A stretch of DNA of 64,000 nt from NCBI GenBank assembly GCA_951394405.1, contig OX596342.1:1364001-1428000 (forward strand), in the 5' to 3' direction. Position numbers and translations under genes: made by a program. Shown piece after piece: positions 10,500-22,700 of this stretch; within the stretch, counting starts at the first letter, position 1; each line of letters begins with the position of its first letter. The notes beneath the pieces are model-generated. The model was not told the DNA's origin. It searched no databases and saw only the letters and a list, made by a program, of their open reading frames with translations. Origin of the DNA: Coprinellus micaceus (taxonomy: Eukaryota; Basidiomycota; Agaricomycetes; Agaricales; Psathyrellaceae).

Positions 10500-11035
10500 A
10501 TTTAGAACAGCCTTCATGTATATTAGTTATTTTTGTAGCTTGTAGCAACACTGTATATTAGTCTAGATAATACAATATGACTTTTTTTGCCATCTACACC
10601 AGTGTGTTAAGCGCCATATACAAAAATGCTGAGAAAGAAGTGAATTTTATGCAATGCTCTGTGTCCCCCAGAGCCCCCTGAGAGTCCCTGAGAGCCCCCC
10701 AGGGCGTCCCAGGATCCGGACCAGATGAAGACTTTGCCCTGAGAGCTTCCCAGGAGCTCTGATGCCCTGGCTACCCTGGGGTGCCCAGGGACACCCAGTG
10801 AATTCCCAGGGATTCCCAGGGCTCGCCTGGGAAAATATGGTTTTTCCTGATGGACATAATGTGTATTATAGTGTAATAACAGGGTGTTTTATTCGTTCTC
10901 TCTACGAGCGGCTGACAGTTGCCGAAAGTGTCCAAGATCCCGCCTGAGAACCAATGGGAAAGTCTCCCAGCCAACCGATCGATCGTCTGGCTGAGATTGG
11001 CTGAGATTTTCTCTGGGCACCCGGCAGTTTCACTG
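10500..11035. other. Non-coding spacer
   Basis: Contains CCCAGGG/CCCTGAGAGCC-rich repeats (10660-10830) and no supported gene. Confidence 0.4.
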
Positions 11036-11786
11036 GGCATAAATAGAGTCCTGTCTGGCGTTTTTTTCCATAATTTCCTTACAGCTGTCTGGTGCGAGTT
11101 TTCCAAAATTCACTTTTCTGTCTGGGAGTGTGGGCTTCTTTTTGCGTTATGCATAATCGCATTTCTTGGCAACGGTCATGTGATGTAAGTTTGATTTCCA
11201 TTTGCAACAGCCCCCACATTCCCACATGGGTAGCTCCCTCCCACTGCGCATCGCACCCCTCCCTTCGGGGGGGCCCCACGATGCTCCGGGGAGGGTCCCG
11301 TGGCCCCCGATGTGTGACCGTCAGTCACATATGTGGGGCCCCCGGGTTCCTTGCTGCCGCTCATCGCAGGCTCGGCCCAAGGGCCTCGATTTGACAGACG
11401 TACGGTGGCATTACACACGCCGGGCATGCACATTTTAATAATGAAATTTATTTGAGCCCACTTGAGAATGTTTTTGAGAGCCCACAATGTGAATTTTGGT
11501 TTGTTTGATTTGCTCAACATACAGTGTTATGTTGGACTTGATCACATTGGATCACATCGCAAATGATGCCCCTGCTGCATTTGGAAGAGAAGCACCACTC
11601 AAGCCGCAATTATTTCTGGCTTTTGCAAAATTATGCAAATTGCACTTTGATGGAAGCCCCTTGGGAGCCCCTCAGACAGAAAGGTGAATTTTGGAAAACC
11701 CCCAGCAGACAGCTGTAAGGGTTTTATGGAAAAAAGCGCCAGCTACTGGTGATAAATACCCGTGAGTGCACTCGTGCTATGCCTTA
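11036..11786. mobile_element. TIR element, ~750 bp, related to the element inside NLR2
   Basis: The left arm (about 11036-11160) and right arm (about 11600-11786) are imperfect inverted repeats over about 100 bp. Shared blocks include CTGGCGTTTTTTTCCATAA, CTTACAGCTGTCTG and TTTTCCAAAATTCAC. The GC-rich interior (11200-11420), reverse-complemented, matches the interior of the element at 43540-44226. The right tip (11753-11786) is almost identical to the right tip of the MITE at 35439-35833; the matching left tip is much more diverged. No open reading frame of transposase type. Confidence 0.6.
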
Positions 11787-12926
11787 CATTTGAAGTGATT
11801 TTACCTCGGTTTTCTTGGTTTACACATGCAATAGGGACATGTAGTGCCCTCTAATTTTCTCTGAACGGCAGTTGCTTCGGTTTGGGAGAAACCGACTCAA
11901 GAGCGACGGATTTGGCTCGGAAAAATGTAACAATTCAAAATCAAGTAATCCATTGCCCGTGACCTGAAATCACTTAAAAGTGGAGTCTCTGGGTGGTCTG
12001 CACCTCACATCTATGTGAGATATGGTCCTTCAGGCAGGCTTACATCTTCAGGAATCGTTCTCAGGATTGCCCCGAGAATCAGTGGGAAAGGTGGGGAGGT
12101 CAGAGTAAAACACGATTCTCACACGCTTCTGATGCTGGGATGAGGACAGAATCAAGCCGTGAATCGAGCCAGAATTGCCCCGGAATCCCAGGTCTGACCC
12201 CCTCTAATATCCATGATGGTCATGCCTAATACAAAACAGAAAACTCATTGCAAAAAGTTCACAAAAAGTGATGTGCAAACAACCGTTAGCTTTGCGATTT
12301 GCGACTTCTCTCTCGGCAAAGGATGATGGCTGCACCAATGCACCTAAGGTCGACCAAGTGGGTACCAACTTATCAAGTGAGTAGTGCTCTAAATGGGCGG
12401 AGTGAGTAATTTCTCGTCTCATTAATGAAACCTGTATACACCCCTTCATAACGGATCGTGATGCTGAGCACTCGCTGTTGAGACAAGAGCGTTACCCGGC
12501 GCTTAGCTCGAAGAGGATAGGGCTCGGGTACCAATATTTACATCAGTTAGGCATTCTAGACACAAACCCGGCCATGGTGAGCTCTCTCGTAACTATTAAC
12601 GCTCACTTTCACTGCAGAGGAACCATTCTCTCACATGGATAAGAGCGCCTAAGATGAAAGCCAGACCCAAACCATGCCTCCGGTGGCTGTACAGCATCCA
12701 CACCAAATCCACGTTACAGCACGCTGACGAGCGCTTGTCTTCTCTCCACACCTTTACCTCTTCCCTCCCCCTCTTTTAAAGGCCACTCCCTAATTCACTG
12801 CTCTGTCTTACTTGTACCCCTCTTTCTCAGCGCAACCTCCCCTAAAAGACCTCCAGGACGTAACCCGGACACGACCCCGCGTCGCGAATCAATTGCAGCT
12901 ACGGAAGCCACTTGGACAAAGAAGAG
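11787..12926. promoter_or_regulatory. Intergenic upstream region of the UBX gene
   Basis: No coding exon or RNA gene was found. The last ~200 bases before the ATG at 12927 are pyrimidine-rich (TCTTCTCTCC, CTCTTCCCTCCCC), as in many basidiomycete promoters; no defined element can be named. Confidence 0.4.
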
Positions 12927-14991
12927 ATGGATGCACACCTGACTGACCTGCAGCGAAGCGCGCTAGAGAGCCTGTTGGAGGTGACTGGCGGTGAATGCGA
13001 GCGTGACGTGGCGATGAGCATGCTGGAGAGTGTCGACTGGGATGTTCAGGTTAGTCGCTACCTCCTCAGCCACCCATCGTGTATCCACCTGCATGCACCG
13101 CCCGTCTAACCCTTCCTTCCCGTCCACAGAAAGCAACAGAAATCATCTTCGACCACCCGCCCCCGCCCCGTCGGCCACGCTCCCCTCCACGCCCCACACA
13201 TGTCCACACCCCATTCGAAGAACTCGAGATCTACGACGACGACCAAGAGCCTCTTCTCCGCTCAGATCGGGAGCGAGGCGGTCGGCCTGTGCGTGGGGTC
13301 AGTCTTCTTTCTTCCTCATGTTCCATACCCTCCTCCCCGCCTGCCGTCAATGCACATGTACTGACCCACCCAACCCACCTGTCCAGGAAGCGGCCCCTTT
13401 CCTCCCCTACATCACGCGACCCCTCATCTCCATCCTCTCTCTACCGTTCTCACTTCTCTCCTCCCTCCTCCGTTTCGTCTGTGGGATCCTCCGCATCCCC
13501 TTCCCCCGCTTCACCGGCCTCACTTTCATCTCGCCCTTACGCCGGCCGCCAACCCGTGAATGGAACCCCGAACGCTGGCTCAGGGAGCTCGAGGAGGAGA
13601 CCGGGGCGGTCAGCTTGGGGCGTCTGAAGGCACAGGGCAGGGGCGCTACAAGTAGTGCTGAAGCCGGTCCCTCGGGGTCGGGCCTTGCGTCGAGAGGCAC
13701 TGGGGGGTTGACCGTAGACGGGATCCAGCTGGACGAGAGCAAGACTTACCTTCCCGACTTCCTCCTCACAACCTACGAAGCCGCTCTGCGCGAAACGCAA
13801 CGCACCTCGTCTATCCTCGCCGTCTTCCTCCTCAGCGAAGAGCACGATGATACGCCCGCATTCAAACGGTACGTCCTTCCCTTTGCACCTCCCTTAACAG
13901 CATACATCCCGTGAACCCGCTAACCCATCCTCTGTAGGGATGTTCTTACAAACCCGACCCTCCTCACCACCCTCTCCAAACACACCATCCTCGCCTGGGC
14001 CGGCCCCACAAGCTCTCGCGAAGGCTGGTCCGCCGCCCAAAAACTCGGCGCAACCTCCTTCCCCTTCGTCGCCTTCATCGCCCTCCAACCGCCTCGCACC
14101 TCTACCTCTCACTCCTCCACCCCGGTTCTCACTGTATTAAGCCGACACCAGGGAACCTCTGCAACTACCGTCGAAAAACTCACATCCCACATCGATGACC
14201 AAGTTGTCCCGCGCGTCTCCACCTACTTGAACAGGCTGAAGAGTCAGCAACGTGCCCGCGAGATGGAACGCGAGCTCCGGGCACAGCAAGACCTCGCCTT
14301 TGCTGAAGCTGCGCGGAAGGACCGGGAACGCATCGAAGCCCGGGCTCTAGAGGAACGACGCAAAGCGGACGAACGTCGCCGACTGGAAGAGGAGGCCCGG
14401 GAGGCTGAGGAGCAGCGAAAGCTGGAGGAGGAGGAGGAGAAGAGGAAGGAGGAAGAGAGGATGGAGTGGAGGAGGTGGACAAGGCACGCGTTTATCTTGT
14501 CGCCGCAGGGTGTGGGCAGGGGGAGTGGGCAGGGGTTGAGGATAGCCGTGCGCCTCCCCACTGGCACGCGTCTCATCCATACATTCCCCGCAAACGCAAC
14601 GATGACGGATTTGTACGCGTTTGTCGATGCGTCCCTCATCCCGACCTCTTTCGACGCTTCGTCTGACCCCTCCGCTCCGCCTTTGAACACATCTCGGTCC
14701 AATTCACCTCGCGACATTCTGGAACAGGAGGTCGAGGACTACCCTTCCCCCGACGAATACTGGCTGTTCACACTCGCCTCCTCCTTCCCGCGCGTCTCCC
14801 TCCCCTGGCGCCCCACAGCCCCCCTTGCCGACGTGCACGAGATCAAAGGCGGGGGCCAGGTTGTCGTCGAGATGGTTTCCAACTCCCGCCCGGAATCCAG
14901 GGTCAGTCGGAAGAGTCTGGAGAGCAGCGGTGGAGAAGGGGAGGAAGAGGATAGTGACGATTACGAGACGGAGTCGGAGGATGAGGAGTAA
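12927..14991 (+). CDS. UBA-UAS-UBX protein (FAF2/UBXD8, fission yeast Ucp10 type)
   Basis: Four exons: 12927-13049, 13130-13297, 13387-13868 and 13938-14991. All junctions are GT-AG and in phase, giving 608 aa. Residues 1-41 form a UBA-like helix bundle (ALESLLEVTGG...ESVDWDVQ). Residues ~98-139 are hydrophobic and interrupted by prolines, as in the hairpin membrane anchor of this family. About 220-345 is a thioredoxin-like UAS domain (SSILAVFLLSEEHDD; GWSAAQKLGATSFPFV). About 355-440 is a highly charged coiled coil. About 459-560 is a UBX domain starting RIAVRLPTGTRL, with an acidic tail. Family members recruit the Cdc48/p97 ATPase to ER membranes for ER-associated degradation and lipid-droplet control. 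The gene looks intact, and the start choice gives the conserved UBA at the very N-terminus. Confidence 0.9.
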
Positions 14992-16239
14992 GTAGCAGGA
15001 GAGTTACCTTGGGATGGTTGAGCGGACAGGCGCTCGTATTTAATGCTATCACTTGACGCCTCCTTCAAGCTTCAGCCTCGGCTTCGGGTAGAGAATATCT
15101 TGGGACACCTTCTCCTTGCGTACCGCATATCTAAGTACTCACATATATTTAATCCCTACCATGCTATACCGGCCAACTTAGTCTACTTGCATTCGAGATA
15201 CCAAAGACTTTTATAGACGCCCACACGTTCACATATCTTTTGCCACTCGGATGGTCCAAGTCTCCCCACTGTCATTCACACTCATTCAATGCAAAACTCT
15301 GTCTCTCGCAACTACGTTCATCGAACACATGGACCTCCAAGTCTTACGCACGGACGACGATGAAAGATACATCATCCTACTAGAAAAACATTGATATTAT
15401 CCAAGGGGCGCGCGGATTGGTCCACCGCACTCGCCCCTGCAACACTCCCTCGCCCTTTTCCATCCTCGATTCCTCGATCCCATCGAGGACCATTCAGGCG
15501 CGATGACGCGTGCGTGTATTGAAACCGCCGTTCAGGGAACGGGCTGTGGAACTTGTGGTCTGTTCAATCATTAGCGCCCGTCGTCCTGTGACGCTGGTGC
15601 TTTCGGCAACCATTATCGGATAGCAAATGCCTAAAAAAACACGGTCTGGTCGTCGAAGTATGTAACCCAAGTCGCGGGGAGACAGGGATTTCTGGAGGCT
15701 GGAGATCGTCGAGACCTTGGCGGTCGTTCTGTAGGATCCTTGTGGTTGGGGTAATTAAGTAAATGGCTGTGTGAATCATAATTGTGCGTCATATGCGAGT
15801 CAAATGAGTCGCGTTGAAAGGGAGACCGTAGCAAGGCAAAGCTCACAGATGAACCGAAAGGTTATCAGAGTCATGCGGGTTGGTACTGAAGGCATTACGG
15901 ACCAAGGCCCGCGATAATGGACCTTATTCCCATACAAACCGCCTCGTACGTTGAAGACAAATCTGAGCGAAGTAATCGAACAGCCCGGAAGGCGGTTTAG
16001 CCAAGCGAGACCAGGCTTCGAGCATTTTGGTGGATCAGCGCAGACTAAATACAAATACAGATTTCTTCCTCCCTCTCATGACCACTCTCTATGCCTTTTT
16101 CAAGTTGGCGCTTCTGCCTTCCTAGCACTTCTCTCACCTCCCCTTGAGTTCCCCAAAGGGCCGAATCGAACGGCCCACTACACCCCCTCGAACCGACCTC
16201 ATCCCAAGTCACCTCCTTCCCTTCCTTTCGTCCGCCCAC
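14992..16239. other. 3' intergenic region between convergent genes
   Basis: Lies between the stops of the UBX gene (plus) and the chaperone gene (minus). I see no supported exon, repeat or RNA gene in it. Confidence 0.5.
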
Positions 16240-17433
16240 TCACAAATACATACCCCCCTCCCCAATCTCGCTCCTCCTCGTCTCTGGCTTCACACCCCCT
16301 CCTTTTCCTTCTACTTTCCACTCTACGCTCATCCCCTCAATCCCAACCAACTCGAGCAAACCCGCCGAGACGGCGGCCATAAGCGGCGCGCTCCAGCTGT
16401 CCTCGTGATCAGCCGAGGAGGAGAGGATGGACGTGGTGGGGAGGAGGGTCTTTGGAGGTGGCGGGGGGTATTGGAGGGAGGGGAGAAGGAGCGCGGTTGT
16501 TGTTGAGGATGTTGATGCGGGCGAGGGTGATGGGGAAGAGGAGAGAGAGGATATTTGCAGAGCAAGGAAGAAGGCGGACGTCGTGGATTGGAGGAGGTTC
16601 GGAGGGGCGAAAGGGTGGGCGTCTAGCCTCTTCTTCCAGCCCGCCGTTTCGCCACTGTCGTCATCGTCCCCGCCGGTCGAGATATATCTCACTGGCGCAT
16701 CGTGCAGGTGACTCGATGCTTCCGAGGAGTACGCTGGCGCGGAGTAGGTGTCCAGTAGCGCCACGCGGGAGGGTTTGAGCGTGGAGAGGACGGTGGAGGC
16801 GTAGGGGTGCTGGGAGGAGAGGGGGAGGGTAGAGAAGGGTTCGGAGATTAGGACAATAGTTGAGGGAGACGGAGAGGGGGAGAGGGAGGAGGGTGTGAAG
16901 AGCAGGCCGACCTAAGAGGGTGGGAGTTAGCGTATGGATCAGACGGACTTTGCATGGAGGCAAGGAAGGGCGCGCAGGGGTAGAAGGAAGGCGAAGGGAA
17001 AGGGAGGGATGAATGTATACCTGGACATTATCGACGTAAACCCCGCCCTGCTGCTCGCCAAGGTCGGCCCCACGCGCCCAGAACGTGCCTGCCCGCCCTG
17101 AGGCGATGATGAGGGGTCGCCCGTGTGCAGATTCGTCGAGGCCTATGATCTTGATCTCTGGCGCTTTGGCCTGGGGGAGGGAGGTGTGAGATTAAATTAG
17201 ATCGAGTTTGAGTTTGAGAGGAAGGGGGAGGTAGGATGGCGGGTGGACAGGGAGGAAGAATAACGAAGAGACGCACCGATGCAGCTGCTGACACGCGAAG
17301 GGGATTTGGCTCGTCCTCTTCCTCGTCGCTCTCGATGGCGTACCGCGGCGCAGAGGTGTCGGCGAGGGGGTCTGTTGGGTCCTACGTCCTCTTGTCAGTA
17401 CATGTTTTCTCAGACATTGGACGAACATACCAT
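16240..17433 (-). CDS. Probable proteasome assembly chaperone 1-like protein (PAC1/PSMG1 type)
   Basis: Four exons on the minus strand: 17433-17431 (ATG alone), 17381-17277, 17170-17021 and 16911-16240. Introns of 49, 106 and 109 nt (17382-17430, 17171-17276, 16912-17020) are all GT-AG and in phase. The 309-aa product begins M-DPTDPLADTSAPRYAIESD and ends REIG-like (SEIGEGGMYL). The body has the alternating strand pattern of PAC1: a G-x-FWARGADLGEQ segment, LLDTYS, APVRYISTG and APPNLLQSTTSAF. These chaperones pair with PAC2 to assemble the 20S alpha ring. The assignment is from remembered family pattern, not a search. Partial, broken and inverted copies of its 3' half occur at 31841-32318 and 53850-54351. 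Confidence 0.6.
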
Positions 17434-17628
17434 TCTTGTTTCAACTACTAGTAGTGAAAGACGAACAAGAGAGGGGAAGAGACGCGTCACGTCAGCGGGA
17501 TAAATATGGACGCGTCTGCTCCCGTTCTCATCACAGGATCTATTCATTCATCAGTTCACCTTTCTCCCTCAACCTCGACCAACCCTTTACTTTCCGTCTA
17601 CGTATACCAAGAGATTGCTAACGATTGA

Positions 17629-18170
17629 GGAATCCATACCCGAACGCAAGTACGAGTTGAGCTTGCGGATCCATTGGCGCGTAGATGGGTGAGCTGACCA
17701 GCCTGCCTGTAGGAACACGACACTATACCAGACATGGTGCGCACTCTTCCCTCCTGTCCGTCTGCTCGATCCTGGGGGAGATATCGAGCCCAGTACGGTG
17801 GATCTGACCGGCTGCTTGAACGGTGTAGAGCGATAACGCGGGTTCGTGTTTCTTCTCAAAGGTTTTCATGTAGAAGGGTCACTCACGTTTTCCAACCCCC
17901 TCCAATCCACTCCTCTCACTCTCGCCCTCGCCGACTCCATTGCCGTTGTCCATCTCACCAACGCGATCGACCCCGACGTGCTTCTGATATCACTCGAACC
18001 ATGGCATTTAAACTGGGACTCCCTCACTACGACCCCAATATCGCTTCTCCGTCCCTCCATGGCTTCGGTCCATAAACGCCAACATTGGCGTCCTCTCTTC
18101 CATCGTCAACGATGCACGATGCCCAATTAACACCCACATCGACGCGCCGCTTGCACGGGATCGCGACCCC
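17629..18170 (+). pseudogene. Unidentified gene remnant at head of unit 1
   Basis: I do not recognise it. A frame reading LYQTWCALFPPVRLLDPGG, then DLTGCLNG, continues through a possible 42-nt intron (GTGTAG...AAG) into FHVEGSLTF, ALADSIAVVHL and ISLEPWHLNWDSL. The same pieces occur in units 2 (37792-38370) and 3 (59292-59860), so they were coding before the amplification. In all three copies a one-base offset at GGCTTCGGTCCAT (about 18063-18075) separates the GFGP block from the following NIG-LSSI-NDAR-INT-IDAP block. Unit 1 also lacks about 16 bp near 18030 that units 2 and 3 keep. It is probably a 5' gene fragment or a decayed gene. Confidence 0.4.
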
Positions 18171-18403
18171 CGCCCGAATCGCCCCCGTCTACCCGCCCCC
18201 GCCGGCTGTGGGTGACTCTGACCACCTCCCGCTACCCACCTGCAACTGTGATCGAAAAACCGGACTCGAACTCGGACTCCACCCTCTTTGCTTGTCTCCC
18301 TGTACCTCCCGTCCATAACTATCCCCTACCTCCATCCACCGACCTGGAACGCAAACACCGTCTACTGGAATTTTGGGACAACCCACCCCGGACCGAAAAA
18401 CAG

Positions 18404-19370
18404 AATACAAAGAAGCCTTCGCCCTCTTCGACAAACGCGGGACTGGCGCCGTCCCCCGCGAGACGCTCGGCGACCTCCTCCGTGCCCTGGGCCAGAACCC
18501 TACCCAAGCGGAGGTTGCAGAGATCGTGAGCTCGGCGCCGAGGGATGGTGAGTTATCCTTGATTTCTTCGTTTAGGTTCTTTTCCCTCTTTCTCTGGACG
18601 TTTCCAGAGTGGGGGGTTCGGGCGAGTCGAGTCGAGTCGAGTCGTGTTCAGGAGAGGATGGTTATGAAGGACATACGCTTACGATTGATATAGTGGACTA
18701 CAAGACTTTCTTGACAATCCTCAACCGCCCGGACGGGTTCAAGCCTGCCGGTACACCTGGTGCGTACCCTTTCCTCTCTTTATCTCGAACACGGTGCTCA
18801 CGGTTGCGTTTTGGTTTTCCTTACGTTTACCCTACGACCTCACGACCCTCACTTCTCAATCTCGCGTCCTCGACAACGACAACATTCTCTCCCTCCCTTG
18901 AACTTGCTGGGGTGCCGCCCAAATGTTCCCATTCGATCGATCAACCTGCCTGGATTGACTCGCTGTTCATACGACCTCAATCCGCTCTCCCTCTCGTTCT
19001 CAATTGGCATGGCCCGCCTGTGCGAACGAAATCAAACCACCACCCATACCGGGTCGCTCGCCAACAGAGGAGTTCATCCGTGGATTCCAGGTGTTCGATA
19101 AGGAAGGGAATGGTTTCATCGGTGCTGGAGAGGTGCGCTTTCTACTTTCTTTCTTTTCTAGTCCCCATCCTCGTCTGCCTTCACTTCCCTCCGCGGATTC
19201 GAGATTAGAGAACCCTCGCTAACGAACACCCACAGCTCCGCTACGTCCTCACCCAGCTCGGGGAGAAGATGAGCGATGAGGAGGTCGACGAGCTCTTGAA
19301 GGGCGTCTCTATCGGCGCGGATGGGAACGTAAACTATGAGTCGTTCGTTAGGACGATTCTGAGCCAGTAG
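18404..19370 (+). CDS. cdc4: Essential myosin light chain, Cdc4-type EF-hand protein, copy 1
   Basis: Four recognisable exons: 18404-18547, 18694-18759, 19068-19132 and 19236-19370 (stop TAG). Donors are GTGAGT, GTGCGT and GTGCGC, and phases agree. The ~137 residues match the S. pombe Cdc4/yeast Mlc1 pattern throughout: YKEAFALFDKRGTG, GDLLRALGQNPTQAE, FLTILNRPDGF, GFQVFDKEGNGFIG and LRYVLTQLGEKMSDEEVDEL, ending TILSQ. The EF-hands are degenerate, as in this family. Cdc4 binds IQ motifs of type II/V myosins in the contractile ring. The first few codons must lie in an upstream mini-exon ending in G, and I could not find a convincing ATG for it. The stop is 341 bp before the NLR1 start. This copy looks intact. 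Confidence 0.88.
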
Positions 19371-19710
19371 GGGGTGCACTGTTTCGCGAGGATGTGACCA
19401 AAGGTGATGGGGAGTCGGGATCGAATATAATATGGATATTTCTGTCACTTGGCTGTTCCCCTGCGGACAATCCGTCTGTGCGGACTGTGGGCATCGAGAA
19501 AGGCGCCCCGATACTAATGGTGACTCAAATGCACGGAGTAGGGTCAAATTTCGAGAGAAATTGCGGTGTCAGTTCTCTCAAACATGAGGACCCCAGCGGA
19601 GGAAATGCGGCGAACCGTCAAAGGTAATCTCTTCACACCCTCATCTGTCACTTCTTGGGTTGGGCGGCCTCGGGTTCACCTTTTGCTCCTCGTACTGCCT
19701 GCTATCCCCC
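19371..19710 (+). promoter_or_regulatory. cdc4-NLR1 spacer (3' end of cdc4, promoter and leader of NLR1)
   Basis: Conserved in all three units, including CGAATATAATATGGATAT (19422-19439). It also carries a possible 5'-UTR donor at CAAAG-GTAATC (19618-19627), about 90 bases before the ATG. The close, same-strand spacing repeats in every unit. Confidence 0.4.
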
Positions 19711-22700
19711 ATGGCCGATCCTCCTCAGAAAGACTCGTCGTCCGCCCCAGGAAAGCGCTGGTCGAAGCGCCCAAGGGAGTTGCTCCATCGCGCCAAAGGT
19801 TGGGCGAAAGACACCTTCAAGACCGGGTCCTCCAGCGCGGCGACCACACGTCCTCAGTCACGAATCGAATTTGCGGCCTCCACAGCCAACGTCGTCCTGG
19901 GACAGTCTCCGTCAAACCAACAAGGTGTGATTCTACCAACCCTCAGCGACAGAGCCGGACTGATCTTGGGATTTAGGTCACCTCTCTCTTGCATCACCTG
20001 CTCCCTTGAGGCCAGCCCGATCCTTCCAGGATCCGGCGTCCTACGGTTCGTCTTCTCGATGCGAAACTCCGTAAATATCCCTGACATTTATCGAGCAGAC
20101 GCGGCTAGTGCACCAAATGCTCAAACCATCCTCGCACCTGCGCTTGCCCAGGCCTCCCATGGTAAGCGCCCAGTTCCATCCCTAGATAAAATGTTCAACC
20201 CATTTCAGACTCCTCGGCTGCTCCCATCCCCTTCGCATCTGCAGCGATTCAGAACCAAGGTACGCCGCCTGAAGCTTTCGGGCTCCTCGCCTAACTGACT
20301 GGAAACATTTTTCAAAAAAAGTCCTAAACAACGATTCAACTTTTCGAGGCGCCCTCACGCCATCCGCCGCATCTCCCCCGCTTGGTTCAGATGGGGTCAG
20401 CTCAGGTCCGACTATCGAAGCTTCCCCTGCGCCTTCCGGTGTGAAGAACGTCCTCAAGCGCTCATGGGACTTCACGCAGACGCTACTCAAGCGGTTGCCA
20501 GAAATCGTGGACGAAAACCCGGTAAAGGTGGCGTTAGGGCTTGTCAAGCTGGTTTCCGAGATCAAGGACGTACGTCGCTCCCACCTCTACTCGCTCTTCT
20601 CTCACCCCTTCGACTCGCAGGCCGTTCAAGATAACATGGATAAAACGGATCAGCACATAGCATCAGCGGTAGCCCAGTTGGCGACTCTAGAGGATGACCA
20701 AGTTGTAGGGTGGAAGTCGGGGGGGCCGGAGATGCCTTGGTTGGAGGGATTCAAAAGGTGCGGGCCATAATCTTGTTCGAGAGGGGTTCGGTTACAAACA
20801 GGCGTTCATGAGCAGGACCCTGAGCGAAGAACTAGGAAAGCTATGTCAATTGGAGAAAGAGGGGATTCTCGAGAAAGTTGCAAGCCATGAAGATGAGAAA
20901 TCTCAGATCGTTGCCATTTTCGAACGCATCAATCAGGCCAGAATTCAATTCGAGGTGCGTGTGGACCTACCCTACGCTTGCGTCGACTGATATTTCCCAT
21001 CCTCAGCTCTCGACCAACATCAGAGTGTACAAAGCCGTCGCTCGGATAGAGAAGACTATCCTGGTAAGCCCCATTATATCACGGCCAATGTAATCTTGCT
21101 CACCTGTGTAAAGTGGTCGCTTCCAGATAAGCTGCAACCATCGCACATGGCTGACCACCAGTATCACTTCGAAGGGAAGGTACGGGAGACGCTGCAGCGT
21201 GAGGCATGTACCCCGGGGACTCGGACTCGCATCCTACGAGGCATCGTGAATTGGGGGGATGACGCGTCGCCAGAGAGTCCAGACATCTTCTGGCTCTTCG
21301 GCCCGGCAGGCTCTGGAAAAACGACCATCGCTTACACTGTCGCCCGATTCTTCGACATTGCTATCGAGGGTGACAGCGGGATCATCTTAGGAGGCAACTT
21401 TCTTTGCTCACGCCAATTCGAAGAGACCAGGTCCGAAGCCCGCATCATCCGGACCCTCGCTTATCAGCTGGCTCGCAAGTGCGAGGGCTTCGCCAATGCT
21501 TTGGGCAAAGTGAAGAGCTTCGATTCGGTTCACCGGGGTGTGGATGCTCAGATGCGCGACTTTCTCGCTACGCCGTGGCAGCAGTACCTATCAACATGCA
21601 GCAACACCCTACCTGATGCAAACCAATTCCTATTCCTCATCGATGCTGTTGACGAACTGGAGCAAGAAGGTGGCCCGGCGTTCTTGCGGAGCCTCATTGA
21701 GGCAATCAATGCCAACCACTTGCCAGGCATCAAGTTTTTCGTCACCAGCCGCCCGAACCCTGCCATTGTCTCTCTTGCTGAATCCCTTGAGCAGAAGCAG
21801 CTTGTTCGGCTTCAAGATGTCGAGCAGGAGGAAGTCCAGCAAGACATTGCAACATACTTGGAAGCAAATCTCCCTCACTTCAAGGACCGCGCTGAGATGA
21901 AGCACATCCAGGAATTTGCGGGTGGCCTCTTCATCTGCGCTGCGACTATTGTTAGAGAGCTGACTCTGAAACGGACCCGGCGGGTTTCTGAACAGAAGGT
22001 TCTCCTCAAGAAACTCCTTTCCCTCAACTTGGCATCTGCCCCCTCAACATCTAGCTCCCCCAACCTGCTGGACCGTCTATATTTCCAAATTCTGTCCGAA
22101 GCATTTGACCAGTTTGGAGACGACCTGTTTTCTGACAAGCTCAGCATTCTACACACATTTCTCTGCACCCTGGAGCGCACTTCAACATCTATTGTTGCCA
22201 AGCTTCTTGAACCCGTTCAGGATCCTGATGACCTGGATACCACCAATGTCGCTGATGATTTGCTATCCCAGCTCCATGCTGTCCTCTATGTAGGCAGCAG
22301 CAATACTGTCCTCTCCTACCACAAGTCCTTCACCGATTTCATGTTTGACCAGAGCCGTTCAGGGAAATTTGCATGCAACCAACCATCTCAACACCAACTT
22401 CTTGCTCAACATTGCTTCCGCATCATGACCACCAGTCTTAGATTCAACATTGCAGACATCCCCTCATCATTTCTCCTTGACTCAGAAAATCCCAACTTGC
22501 AGGGTGCAGTGGAACAAAGGATATCACCAGAGCTCAGCTATGCAAGTCGGAACTGGTGCCAGCACCTTGTAACAACACCATACAATCCCTCTGATCCATT
22601 CCCATCCACTCTCTTGGAATTCCTGCAGCTTAAAGTCTTGTTCTGGATTGAGGCTATGAATCTCCTCAAGTGCCCAGGACAGTGTGATCCTGACCTTCAA

